From contig CAZXOC010000357.1 in NCBI GenBank assembly GCA_964642165.1, forward strand, positions 1 through 6,654: a stretch of DNA of 6,654 nucleotides, written 5' to 3'. The notes beneath the pieces are model-generated. The model was not told the DNA's origin. It saw nothing but the letters and a program-made list of their open reading frames with translations, and ran no database searches. The translations under genes were made by a program, and so were the position numbers. This document shows positions 1 through 6,117 of the stretch, one piece after another; the first letter of the stretch is position 1, and every line of letters starts with the position of its first letter. The DNA comes from CAYRVX01 sp964642165. Lineage in GTDB: Bacteria; Planctomycetota; Phycisphaerae; SM23-33.

Positions 1-55
1 CGACCGCCGCCGCCGCTCGCGCCGGGAGGAGCCGATTCGATACGCTTGGGCTCAT
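1..55 (-). CDS. Possible start of an AlpA/excisionase-type HTH protein, cut by the window edge
   Basis: A minus-strand frame opens at ATG 55-53 and runs off the left edge without a stop. The 18 visible residues are MSPSVSNRLLPARAAAAV. The segment RLLPARAAAAV resembles the start of the small winged HTH of AlpA/excisionase-like proteins, where a 'LLxxRxAA' turn precedes the recognition helices; this is recalled from the family and not searched. A purine-rich GGAGATGAG lies upstream, with GGAG about 11 bases from the ATG, so it is a possible but long-spaced ribosome site. The frame stays open upstream to an ATG at 316-314, but that extension has no Shine-Dalgarno and an Arg/Pro/Ala-rich composition typical of non-coding GC-rich DNA, so I chose the inner start. 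Function cannot be established from 18 codons. If real, it could belong to a mobile element or be a local regulator. Confidence 0.35.
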   Translation of the reverse strand, partial: MSPSVSNRLLPARAAAAV

Positions 56-299
56 AGGTTGCTCATCTCCAGTGGTTTCCGGCCGGTCCGCCCTTGCCGC
101 GCGGCAGGGGGGACCGGGTCGCGACGACTCCGTCGCTGCGGCCCGGCGTCTTTGGGGGGACGCCCGGCCACGACCATCGCGTGCCGCCGCGACGATCCTA
201 AGCCGTCGGCAAGCTTTGGCAAGGCCTTTCTCAGCCCCCGCGGGGGCACGCGGCCCGGGGGTCGCAATTACCCAATCGCTGACGGGGTTTCGAGAAGCC
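56..299. other. G+C-rich stretch with no supported gene
   Basis: All three plus-strand frames and at least one minus-strand frame are open over long distances here, as expected from the base composition. None has an ATG with a clear ribosome site and none gives a recognisable protein. A perfect 14-bp palindrome (GCCCCCG/CGGGGGC, 234-247) is the only local structure of note. On the minus strand it is not followed by a T-run, so it is not a convincing intrinsic terminator for ccsA. If the HTH frame at 1-55 is real, this is its upstream leader. Confidence 0.5.
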
Positions 300-301
300 C
301 G

Positions 302-330
302 ATTACGCGTGGTCATTGTGTCAACTTCAA
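302..330 (-). promoter_or_regulatory. Possible leftward promoter overlapping the dyad
   Basis: On the minus strand a -35-like TTGAAG (plus positions 325-330) is separated by 17 bp from a -10-like CGTAAT (302-307). Each matches the sigma70 consensus at 4 of 6 positions. It points toward the partial HTH frame at the left edge, and its -35 sits at the centre of the 10-bp inverted repeat, as an operator-controlled promoter would. The -10 is weak, lacking the leading TA, and a leader of about 240 bases would be long. Confidence 0.25.
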
Positions 331-345
331 TCCATGTTGACACAA
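316..345. promoter_or_regulatory. Perfect 10-bp inverted repeat, operator-like
   Basis: The arms TTGTGTCAAC (316-325) and GTTGACACAA (336-345) are exact reverse complements around a 10-base spacer, giving about two helical turns between half-site centres. This is the geometry of a dimeric repressor site. The right arm includes an exact TTGACA (337-342), which could serve as a rightward -35. The best rightward -10 is only GATAAA after 15 bp, and no plus-strand gene follows. A further half-site TGACAC occurs at 402-407. The arms are only 40% G+C in an otherwise G+C-rich region, so this is unlikely to be a composition artefact. A hairpin in RNA is also possible, but there is no adjoining U-tract. 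Confidence 0.45.
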
Positions 346-351
346 ACGGCT

Positions 352-393
352 AATCCTGATAAATCAATCCTAGTAATGATTTAAAATCCTGAT
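352..393. repeat. Three AATCCT direct repeats in an A+T-rich island
   Basis: AATCCTGAT occurs at 352-360 and 385-393, with a variant AATCCTAGT at 366-374; start-to-start distances are 14 and 19 bp. They lie in the A+T-rich island at about 300-420, next to the inverted repeat, and may be regulator sites or remnants of a mobile-element end. No protein is assigned to them. Confidence 0.35.
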
Positions 394-492
394 TGCTTTA
401 ATGACACTAACAGAGGATCGGACAATCAGTCTCCCAAGACTCCGCCCGTTACAGTAGGGATTGGCCGCCTTGCCCTTGGGCCGGCGCCGTCG

Positions 493-2373
493 CTAGGCGT
501 AGCTGTGCTTGCCGGGCAGGACGAAGTTGACGATGACCCAGTTGAACAGCATCGCCACGCAGCCGAGCAGGCAGACCAGCGCCGTGACGTAGCCGCGCCA
601 CCTCGTCGGCGTGACGAACCGCACGTGCAGCAGCGCCACGTACACCAGGCACGTGATCAGGGCCCACGTCTCCTTGGGGTCCCAGCCCCACCATCGCCCC
701 CAGGCGAAGTCGCCCCAGACCGCCCCGAGGATGGTCCCGCCGACGACCATCCAGCAGGCCAGTTGGGCGACGATCAGGTTGCACCGGTCGATCGCGCCGC
801 CGGCGCCGCCGTGGCCGCGTGCAACGAGGTCCGGCCCGCTGCTGACCCCCACCGGCCGCAGGCCGATCCCCACGGCGGCCAGGACGACCACCTGGCCCAG
901 CAGCAGCAGGAACCCCCCGGCCGCCAGGGCGATCATCCACGCCCGCAGCGGCGTATCGGGGCCCGCGTGCTTCATGCCGATCCAGGTCGCGGCGGCGACG
1001 AGGACCCACCCGGCCGCCTGAACCGGCGCGACCAGGGCCAGCGGCACGGCCGAGCCCCGGCGCGCCGCCACCACCAGCAGGTACACGTACGAGATGAAGA
1101 ACGTCATGCCCACCAGGGCGTGCCCGACGATGATCACCGCGACGTGGGCGGCCATCACCGGCGAGGAGAGGATGCCCGGCTGGGCACGCAGGGCGGAGTC
1201 CATCTGCTCGGGGAACAGCAGCCCGCTGACCAGCGCGACGATCGCGTACAGCCCGGCGGCCAGGGCGAAGTACCCGCGCCGCCACACCAGCTCCAGCACG
1301 ACCGCCACCAGCGCGCCCAGCAGGGCCGAACCGATCACCGCCTCGTACTGGTTCATCATCGGCGGCAGGTACCACGGGCGCCCGCTGACGATCCAGCGAA
1401 GGACGAACCCCGCCAGCAGCAGCAAGGTCGTCCCGGCGAAGACGATCATGCCCGCCGTCCAGGCGCGCCGCCGCGACGTCGCCACCGCCGCCACCAGCAG
1501 CGCCAGGCTCACGGCGTAGCCGACCAGCGTCCCGACGGTCGGGTCGAAGGTCGTGTAGAAGCGCTCCAGCCGGCGAGTCGTCCGCGAGGGATACTCCGGC
1601 CCCTCCGTCGCGCGAAGCGACTTCGCCAGCCGGGCGATCCGCCGGTTCACCCCGGCCGCATCCCGGGCCCGCCACGCTTCGGCGAGGCGCGCCCACAGGA
1701 CGGCGGGCGTCTCCGCGCCCGGCCGGGTCTCCGCCGCCGTGCGGGTCAGCGCGTCCTCCAGCGCCAGCCACTCCGCCCCCCCGGCGGGCGCCACCCGGAG
1801 CACGCCCATCGCCAGGAAGCTCGAGTAGCGGACGCTCAGCCGGTCCATCGGCACGCGCAGCTCCCGGCGCTGCGACAGCTCGGCCAGCGCGGTCGACAAG
1901 GGCTCGACGCGTCGCGCCCGGTCGAGGTCGGCGGGCTCGGCCCGCCCCGCGTGCAGCAGCACGTGCCACCCCTCGGCGTCCAGCATCGCCGCGGGGGGCA
2001 GGCGGCGCGTGCGGTCGAACGCCGCGCCCGTCTCGCCGTCCAGCTTCTCCCGGAGCAGGGCGCCCATCTTCTTCTCGCGGACGTACAGCAGCGGGCGATC
2101 CAGGTACCGCCCGCCGCGGAGGTAGATCTCCAGGTACGCCACGGTCGCCGGCACGTCCTGGAGGCCCTGCGCCCCGGTCATCTGGTCGAGCTGCTCCCGG
2201 GCGAGGGTTTCGAGGATGGCGACGCGCCCGCGGTACTGCACGCCGAGCAGGCCCAGCCCGTCCGCGTCGACCCGGCGGAGGAATTCGAGCGTGGGCTCGT
2301 CGAAGACGTCCCCGGCCGGCGCGGCGGCCGCGGCGGTGCAGGCGAGCAGGCAGGCGGCCAGCGAGCGGCTCAT
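493..2373 (-). CDS. ccsA: Cytochrome c biogenesis protein CcsA (ResC-type) with long periplasmic N-terminal extension
   Basis: This 626-residue protein is the heme-handling half of the System II cytochrome c synthetase in the inner membrane, delivering heme to the outer face for attachment to apocytochromes. A hydrophobic N-terminus (about residues 5-20) looks like a signal peptide, followed by a soluble region (about 21-275) and then about eight membrane segments. The signature WWD motif is clear: W558-G-R-W-W-G-W-D-P-K-E-T-W570. H410 (in SPVMAAHV) and H623 (in GKHSYA, close to the C-terminus) fit the conserved external heme-ligand histidines flanking the WWD loop. NQYEAVIGSA (341-350) also fits the family. 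The start at 2373 is chosen because its ATG overlaps the resB stop (ATGA) and GGGAGG lies about 8 bases upstream; the frame stays open far upstream by composition only. CcsA-only proteins are usually nearer 250-400 residues, so the extension is notable. The family call is secure; the role of the extension is inferred. Confidence 0.93.
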   Translation of the reverse strand: MSRSLAACLLACTAAAAAPAGDVFDEPTLEFLRRVDADGLGLLGVQYRGRVAILETLAREQLDQMTGAQGLQDVPATVAYLEIYLRGGRYLDRPLLYVREKKMGALLREKLDGETGAAFDRTRRLPPAAMLDAEGWHVLLHAGRAEPADLDRARRVEPLSTALAELSQRRELRVPMDRLSVRYSSFLAMGVLRVAPAGGAEWLALEDALTRTAAETRPGAETPAVLWARLAEAWRARDAAGVNRRIARLAKSLRATEGPEYPSRTTRRLERFYTTFDPTVGTLVGYAVSLALLVAAVATSRRRAWTAGMIVFAGTTLLLLAGFVLRWIVSGRPWYLPPMMNQYEAVIGSALLGALVAVVLELVWRRGYFALAAGLYAIVALVSGLLFPEQMDSALRAQPGILSSPVMAAHVAVIIVGHALVGMTFFISYVYLLVVAARRGSAVPLALVAPVQAAGWVLVAAATWIGMKHAGPDTPLRAWMIALAAGGFLLLLGQVVVLAAVGIGLRPVGVSSGPDLVARGHGGAGGAIDRCNLIVAQLACWMVVGGTILGAVWGDFAWGRWWGWDPKETWALITCLVYVALLHVRFVTPTRWRGYVTALVCLLGCVAMLFNWVIVNFVLPGKHSYA

Positions 2374-3905
2374 GACGGGCCCCTCCCGCGCAGGATCAGC
2401 GGCTTGACGTAGAAGGCGATCGGGAAGCCCAGGCAGATGAGCACGCAGCCCGTCCAGACGAGGGGCAGCCCCGGGCGGGACGCGGCGATCAGGTAGATCC
2501 GCCGGGGGTCGTTCGAGGCGTGCGGCCGCCAGGAGCCCTGGCTGAACTGGAACGCGCCGACGTGGACGGGGTGGTTGAGGCTGAGCGTCTCGATCCGCCG
2601 CGAGCCGCCGGCGGCGATCTCCACGTCGCAGCGGTAGTCCTTGGGGATGCGCGACGCGGGGTAGGTCTGGTACTCGGCGCGGGTGACCGTCAGCGTGGCC
2701 GGCAGGGGGGTCCGCTCGCGCGAGAAGCTCAGCCAGACGGCGCGGTTGCCGGGCAGGTCGACGAGGTGCGGCGGCAGGACGTGCTCGTAGGCGCTGAAGG
2801 GCACCCACGTGCTGCGCCCCCATGAGCCCGCGCGGACCTCGACGCGCAGGACGGGCCCCGCCGGGGGCAGCTCGCCCTCGTCGTCCGGCGACGGCCGGAT
2901 CTTCGTCGCCAGCTCGTGCACCTGCGCGGCGTGGGCGAACAGCGCCAACAGCTCGACGCGCACGAGCCGCCCGGCCAGGGGGGCGTCCACCGGCTCGTTC
3001 GCCTTCAGCGCCGCGTGCCACCGCGAGCCGTCCGGGCGGATCACCACGAGCGTCGGGGCGACGTCCTTGCCGGTCACGACCAGGGCCACCTCGTGCCGGA
3101 TGCCGGGCCCGCTGTTCGGATCGGCGGGGGCGATCATCTTCGCCAGCGAGCGGGCGTCCAGGCCGGCGTGGTAGATCATGGCGTAGCCCCGACCGGGGAG
3201 CTGGCGGTGCCGCGGCAGGCTGGGCGACAGCACGACGGTGCGGAGGTCGTCGCCGTCGGCGACGCGAAGCTGCACGGCCGGGACGCGGTTCGGCGAGATG
3301 TCGCGCCATCGCGTCACGACGCGGGCCGTCGGCAGGTACCGCGTCGCGCGGATCGTCACGCCGTCGCCGGCGCCGCCCAGCGGGACGTTCAGCTCCCGGG
3401 GCTCGCCGCGCGGCGGCAAGTGGCGCAGCGGCGTCTGCACCGGTTCGCTCGCGGCCGGGCCGATCACGTAGGCCGCCAGGGTTCGCCGGACGTACACGTG
3501 GCGGATCGGCGACCACCCGCCGCGGACGCGGACGGTAAGGTTGTCCCCCGAGACGCCGCGGGCGGTGTACCACAGCGACCCGGCGGCGAGCAGGATCACC
3601 CCCGCGTGGCTGCACCAGGCCCCCAGGCTCGCCAGGCGACGCGGCACGCGAACCAGCGTCGCGACGACGAGGTTCGCGCACAGCAGGGCGCCCAGCGCGG
3701 CCGGCAGGGGGTGGCGGTAGAGCTCGGTGTGGACCGCGTCGTCGAGGTCGACCAGCTCCACGCGCAGCAGGCGCGCCAGGGCCGTCGGGACGGTCGAGGC
3801 CAGCGACAGGTAGACCGCGATCAGCCCGATCAGGCCCACGCCCACCCACGTGCTGCCGATCGCCCGCAGCGTCCGGGCGGCGGCGGATTGGTTCGCCTGG
3901 TCCAT
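2370..3905 (-). CDS. resB: Cytochrome c biogenesis protein ResB (Ccs1-type)
   Basis: This 511-residue membrane protein is the partner of CcsA in System II cytochrome c maturation and is thought to bind apocytochrome and help carry heme. It has membrane segments at about 20-40, 67-86 and 95-113, a large external domain (about 115-475), and a last membrane segment at about 480-500. ResB-like marks are H100 in WCSHAGVILLAAGSLWY of the third segment, the 'N-x-P...G-x-x-F-x-Q' stretch N444HPVHVGAFQFSQGSW459, and PGLPLVWTGCVLICLGF at the start of the last segment, where many family members read DPG-P-V-x-x-G. The length is within the family range. The start at 3905 has only a weak ribosome site (GAG about 6 bases upstream). 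Its stop overlaps the ccsA ATG by four bases, so translation of the two is probably coupled. A stem-loop lies just upstream of the start. The family call rests on motifs and on its partner gene. Confidence 0.88.
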   Translation of the reverse strand: MDQANQSAAARTLRAIGSTWVGVGLIGLIAVYLSLASTVPTALARLLRVELVDLDDAVHTELYRHPLPAALGALLCANLVVATLVRVPRRLASLGAWCSHAGVILLAAGSLWYTARGVSGDNLTVRVRGGWSPIRHVYVRRTLAAYVIGPAASEPVQTPLRHLPPRGEPRELNVPLGGAGDGVTIRATRYLPTARVVTRWRDISPNRVPAVQLRVADGDDLRTVVLSPSLPRHRQLPGRGYAMIYHAGLDARSLAKMIAPADPNSGPGIRHEVALVVTGKDVAPTLVVIRPDGSRWHAALKANEPVDAPLAGRLVRVELLALFAHAAQVHELATKIRPSPDDEGELPPAGPVLRVEVRAGSWGRSTWVPFSAYEHVLPPHLVDLPGNRAVWLSFSRERTPLPATLTVTRAEYQTYPASRIPKDYRCDVEIAAGGSRRIETLSLNHPVHVGAFQFSQGSWRPHASNDPRRIYLIAASRPGLPLVWTGCVLICLGFPIAFYVKPLILRGRGPS

Positions 3906-3913
3906 GCGCGGCT

Positions 3914-3951
3914 CGAGAGAAAGGCCCTGACACCGCGGGGGCGTCAGGGCC
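3914..3951 (-). terminator. Stem-loop with short T-rich tail before resB (terminator or attenuator-like)
   Basis: On the minus strand GGCCCTGAC and GTCAGGGCC form a perfect 9-bp stem (plus arms 3923-3931 and 3943-3951) with an 11-base loop, followed directly by TTTCTCTC. The stem is strong but the T-tract is short and interrupted. It ends 17 bases before the resB start codon, so it would lie in the resB leader if transcription starts further right. It could end read-through from the OmpA operon or act as an attenuator. There is no leader peptide or known riboswitch shape that I can recognise. Confidence 0.4.
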
Positions 3952-3953
3952 CG

Positions 3954-3980
3954 GATGCACTATGCAGGATGCAAGAATGA
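3954..3980. repeat. Degenerate heptamer tandem repeat
   Basis: Successive units GATGCAC, TATGCAG and GATGCAA (3954-3974), followed by the degraded GAATGAC, share the core ATGCA at a 7-base period. This is less G+C-rich than its surroundings and borders the hairpin cluster on the resB side. Short repeats of this type can arise by slippage. I assign no function. Confidence 0.5.
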
Positions 3981-4020
3981 CTGAACAGCGTGTGGTGTGT
4001 CCCGCCAAGCGTGCCGAACG

Positions 4021-4084
4021 CTGGTCCCGTCGAGGACCAGGCCTGGAAGGCCGGCAGGATTTGGCCGGCGGCGTCAGCCGCCGG
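4021..4084. repeat. Adjacent perfect hairpins at the left side of the repeat cluster
   Basis: CTGGTCC/GGACCAG (4021-4027 and 4034-4040) form a 7-bp stem with a 6-base loop. CCGGCGGC/GCCGCCGG (4065-4072 and 4077-4084) form an 8-bp stem with the tetraloop GTCA. A smaller GGCC/GGCC stem (4040-4043 and 4049-4052) lies between them. Such serial G+C-rich stems are typical of REP-like interspersed repeats. Without a genome copy count the family cannot be named. Confidence 0.5.
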
Positions 4085-4104
4085 AGGCCGGTGCCAGAGC
4101 CGAC

Positions 4105-4235
4105 CCAGCCCCGGAGGGGCGACAGGACCCCCCGTCAAGTCCGTTCCTTTCGCCCCTTCAGGGCTGGTACCTTGTGGGCGTCGTGTTCCGTGGGCTGAGG
4201 CCCACGGCCCGATCCTCTCGCCCCTCCGGGGCTGA
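4105..4235. repeat. Palindromic interspersed repeat unit: 23-bp repeat, three copies, around a central hairpin
   Basis: Positions 4105-4127 match the reverse complement of 4213-4235 at 21 of 23 bases, so the pair forms long inverted ends. A third copy at 4145-4167 has the same orientation as 4213-4235 and matches it at 19 of 23 bases. Each copy is itself a small hairpin of the GCCCC-loop-GGGGC kind (4108-4120, 4152-4164, 4220-4232). Between them lies a perfect 8-bp stem, CCGTGGGC-TGAG-GCCCACGG (4188-4207). Palindromes within palindromes in an intergenic gap suggest a REP/BIME-like or MITE-like non-coding element. From memory similar units are common in planctomycete and verrucomicrobial genomes; this was not checked. 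No transposase is present here. Confidence 0.6.
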
Positions 4236-4279
4236 CGAATGCCAGATCTTCCGCCCTGACGAACGCTGTATCTCCCGGG
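4232..4279. repeat. Degenerate 24-bp tandem duplication
   Basis: Positions 4232-4255 and 4256-4279 both begin CTGACGAA and share 17 of 24 bases, directly adjoining the palindromic unit. They may be decayed copies of part of the same interspersed element. Confidence 0.35.
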
Positions 4280-4327
4280 CTCAACCGCGTCGGGCCCGCG
4301 CTTGCCCACTGCTCAAACATCCCTGCA

Positions 4328-4346
4328 GACAATGTAGGCCATTGTC
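4328..4346 (-). terminator. Hairpin just downstream of the OmpA-type gene
   Basis: GACAATG/CATTGTC is a perfect 7-bp inverted repeat with a 5-base loop, starting 8 bases past the TGA at 4354-4356. It is placed where a transcript end or a 3'-stabilising stem would be. The stem is only moderately stable and no T-run follows on the minus strand, so intrinsic termination is doubtful. Confidence 0.3.
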
Positions 4347-4353
4347 GTCGCGC

Positions 4354-5181
4354 TCACCCGCCGGGCGCGGTGAGGAACCGGTCCGGCGGGACGATCCAGA
4401 TCTCCACGCGCCGGTTCCGCTCGTTGCCCCGGTTGTTCGGGGCGTTCGGGGCGACGGGATGGTACTCGCTGAAGCCCAGCACGCCGATGCGCTTGGGGCC
4501 GAGCCCGGCGGCTTCGAGCACCTTCTGCACGGCCACCGCGCGGTGGACCGCCAGGTACCAGTTGTCGGGATGGTTCTCCCGTGTTTCCGGCTTGCCGATG
4601 GGGATGTCGTCGGTGTGCCCGGCGATGTAGACGTGGAACTTCGCGGAGGTGGGGGCGTTGACGATCGCCACGAACTTCCGCAGCACGTCGCCGGTGGTCT
4701 TCTTGATCGCGACGCTGCCCTTGGCGAAGGTCAGGTCGCTCTTGAGCTTCACCATGCCGTACTGGGGCAGGTACTCGACGAGGTCGGGGTTGGCCTCGGC
4801 GAAGGCGCGGAGGGCCTTGTCGAGCATGGGCGGCAGGATGAAGCCGATCGGCGCGGGGCCCCCGCCGCCGGCGATGGCCTTCTGGTACTTGTCGTAGAGC
4901 GTGGCGAAGTCGTCCTTGAGCTTGTCGTGGCTCGTCTGAAGCTCGCCGAGGGCCTGCTCCCTCGCCGTGATGACCGCGTCCCTCGCCTCGAGGTCGCCGA
5001 CGAGCTGCTGGTTGCGGGTCCGCAACTCCCGCACGACGCCCTGGGACTTGGTCAACTGCTCCTGGGCCCGCCGCGAAGCCGCCAGGGCCTGCTTGTACTG
5101 CTCCTCCGGGACGCAGCCCGTCGCCAGCAGCAGGCAGCCCAGGACGGCGAGGAATACAGGCGTCACCCGATTGGTCTTCAT
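4354..5181 (-). CDS. OmpA/MotB-domain peptidoglycan-binding lipoprotein
   Basis: This 275-residue protein probably links a membrane to the cell wall. The N-terminus has a lysine, a hydrophobic run (about 8-20) and a lipobox-like ATGC ending at C23, so it should be a lipoprotein. Residues about 27-100 are rich in Q, E, K, R and L, and predict a coiled coil. A Gly-rich hinge follows (about 103-110), then an OmpA C-terminal domain (about 135-263). The domain shows IAGHTDDIPIG (186-196), N207-W-Y-L-A-V-H-R-A (207-215) and RGNERNRRVEIW (251-262). D191 and the arginines near the end are where the family binds meso-diaminopimelate. The TDDIPI form is closer to MotB than to Pal, but the multi-pass or single-pass anchor of MotB is replaced by a lipid anchor. 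AAGGA lies 8 bases before the ATG. It is the last gene of the likely three-gene operon. The domain is certain; the partner is unknown. Confidence 0.9.
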   Translation of the reverse strand: MKTNRVTPVFLAVLGCLLLATGCVPEEQYKQALAASRRAQEQLTKSQGVVRELRTRNQQLVGDLEARDAVITAREQALGELQTSHDKLKDDFATLYDKYQKAIAGGGGPAPIGFILPPMLDKALRAFAEANPDLVEYLPQYGMVKLKSDLTFAKGSVAIKKTTGDVLRKFVAIVNAPTSAKFHVYIAGHTDDIPIGKPETRENHPDNWYLAVHRAVAVQKVLEAAGLGPKRIGVLGFSEYHPVAPNAPNNRGNERNRRVEIWIVPPDRFLTAPGG

Positions 5182-5256
5182 TGCGTTCGTCCTTTACGTT
5201 GCCCCGTCCCAGCGCGGGGAGCCAGGGGAGTTCTCGTCGGCCGGCAACGCCGGGCG

Positions 5257-6075
5257 TCAGGCGCCCATCTGCCTCAGGGCGGCCTGGCGAGCGGCGGTCG
5301 CCCGGCCGAACACCCAGCCCAGAATGGCGCCGGCCAGGACCACCACGAACGCCGCCGCCAGCACGATCTTCAGGTTGCCCTGGAGCTTGTCGAGGTAGCC
5401 CGGCCGCGCCACGCCGAAGCAACTGATGGCCACGGCGGCGATCAGGAGGGCCACCGCCGCCCCGGCGATGGCGACCCCGCCGAACAGCCCGGCGCTGGCG
5501 TCGATGGCCTCGACGTAGGACGGCACGATGGGGGCCTCGGTCGGCTCTTGCGCGACGGCGGCCACCGGGCCGCCCATCACCGGCGGCGCCGCGGCCGCCG
5601 CGGCGCCCTCGCCCTCGATGTCGATGTGGTCCAGCACCTCGGCGCCCAGGCTCGTGTCGTCGCTCTCGCGCGTCAGGTCCAGCAGGCCCGAGCCGCTCCC
5701 GACGCCTTCCAGGGCGATCTGGTCCTCGATGCTCGGGGCGATCTGCGTCTTGGCCATCGGGTCGGCGGACTCGATCTCCAGCTCTTCGTCGTCGAAGATG
5801 CTGATGCCCTCGGCGGTGATGACCGTGTCTTCCTTGGTGGGGGGGGCGATGGTTTCGGCCTCGGAGAGGCTCACGGCGTCGCCCTCGGCGGGCGCCAGCT
5901 CGACGGCTTCGCCGCCGCCGACGAGGGCGTCGACCTCGTCGACCCGGAACATCCGTTTCGCCCCGTCCTGGAAGACGCGCAGCTTGGCGTCCCGAACCTG
6001 CGCGTTGAGCTCCTCCATGCTGATGCCCAGGCGCTGGGCCGCCTCGTCCTCGCTGTAGTACATCTTCTTGCCCAT
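5257..6075 (-). CDS. Membrane-anchored excisionase-type HTH protein
   Basis: The 272-residue protein has an unusual order of parts. Residues about 5-51 form an excisionase/MerR-like HTH (YYSEDEAAQRLGISMEELN, then LRVFQDGAKRMFRVDEVDAL). A long acidic, low-complexity linker follows (about 55-190, with FDDEELEIESAD and LLDLTRESDDTSLGAEVLD). It ends with two hydrophobic segments (about 197-220 and 236-256) and a short basic tail. The HTH at the N-terminus and an even number of membrane passes place the DNA-binding-type domain in the cytoplasm. AGGAG lies 9 bases upstream of the ATG at 6075, supporting this start. It sits between the small membrane protein (42-bp gap) and the OmpA-type lipoprotein (75-bp gap). 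In planctomycetes I recall similar HTH-plus-linker proteins of unknown role. It may bind DNA at the membrane, or the fold may serve protein contacts; neither can be decided from sequence. Confidence 0.85.
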   Translation of the reverse strand: MGKKMYYSEDEAAQRLGISMEELNAQVRDAKLRVFQDGAKRMFRVDEVDALVGGGEAVELAPAEGDAVSLSEAETIAPPTKEDTVITAEGISIFDDEELEIESADPMAKTQIAPSIEDQIALEGVGSGSGLLDLTRESDDTSLGAEVLDHIDIEGEGAAAAAAPPVMGGPVAAVAQEPTEAPIVPSYVEAIDASAGLFGGVAIAGAAVALLIAAVAISCFGVARPGYLDKLQGNLKIVLAAAFVVVLAGAILGWVFGRATAARQAALRQMGA

Positions 6076-6117
6076 GGGATCCTGCTCCTGGCGCGCCGGG
6101 GCGCCGTTCGGGAGGCT

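Larger units (their letters stand above)
3906..4353. other. Repeat-rich intergenic region between the OmpA gene and resB, no supported gene
   Basis: The 448 bases hold a heptamer repeat, at least six short hairpins and a 23-bp repeat in three copies. A 121-codon minus frame (3944-4309) and several plus frames cross it, but they are made of the repeats themselves, lack ribosome sites and have no recognisable domain. No strong promoter for resB is visible. The best candidate, CATAGT near 3960-3965 read on the minus strand, has only a poor -35. Confidence 0.6.

Noticed and set aside
234..247. Palindrome GCCCCCGCGGGGGC as terminator of ccsA
   Set aside because: It lies about 250 bases past the stop, has no loop and is not followed by a T-run on the minus strand.
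52..353. Short frames on both strands (71, 93 and 93 codons)
   Set aside because: The plus frames begin with TTG or GTG and lack ribosome sites, and all have the low-information composition of non-coding GC-rich DNA.
337..365. Rightward promoter starting from TTGACA
   Set aside because: The -35 is perfect but no good -10 lies at 16-18 bp, and it would read only into the 3' end of ccsA on the opposite strand. A small RNA cannot be excluded.
505..2412. Plus-strand open frame of 635 codons opposite ccsA
   Set aside because: It is antisense to a clear CcsA with the WWD motif, is rich in R, P, Q, H and D as expected of a shadow frame, and has no recognisable domain.
2374..4008. Upstream extension of the ccsA frame to 4008
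   Set aside because: It is open only by composition and runs antiparallel in register to resB. The ATGA overlap, GGGAGG and signal peptide place the real start at 2373.
4021..4235. CRISPR array
   Set aside because: The repeats are few, in mixed orientation and unevenly spaced, with no uniform spacers and no cas genes.
3944..4309. Minus-strand 121-codon frame in the intergenic gap
   Set aside because: It is built from the palindromic repeats, has no ribosome site and shows no known fold. Such frames are often mis-annotated as hypothetical proteins.
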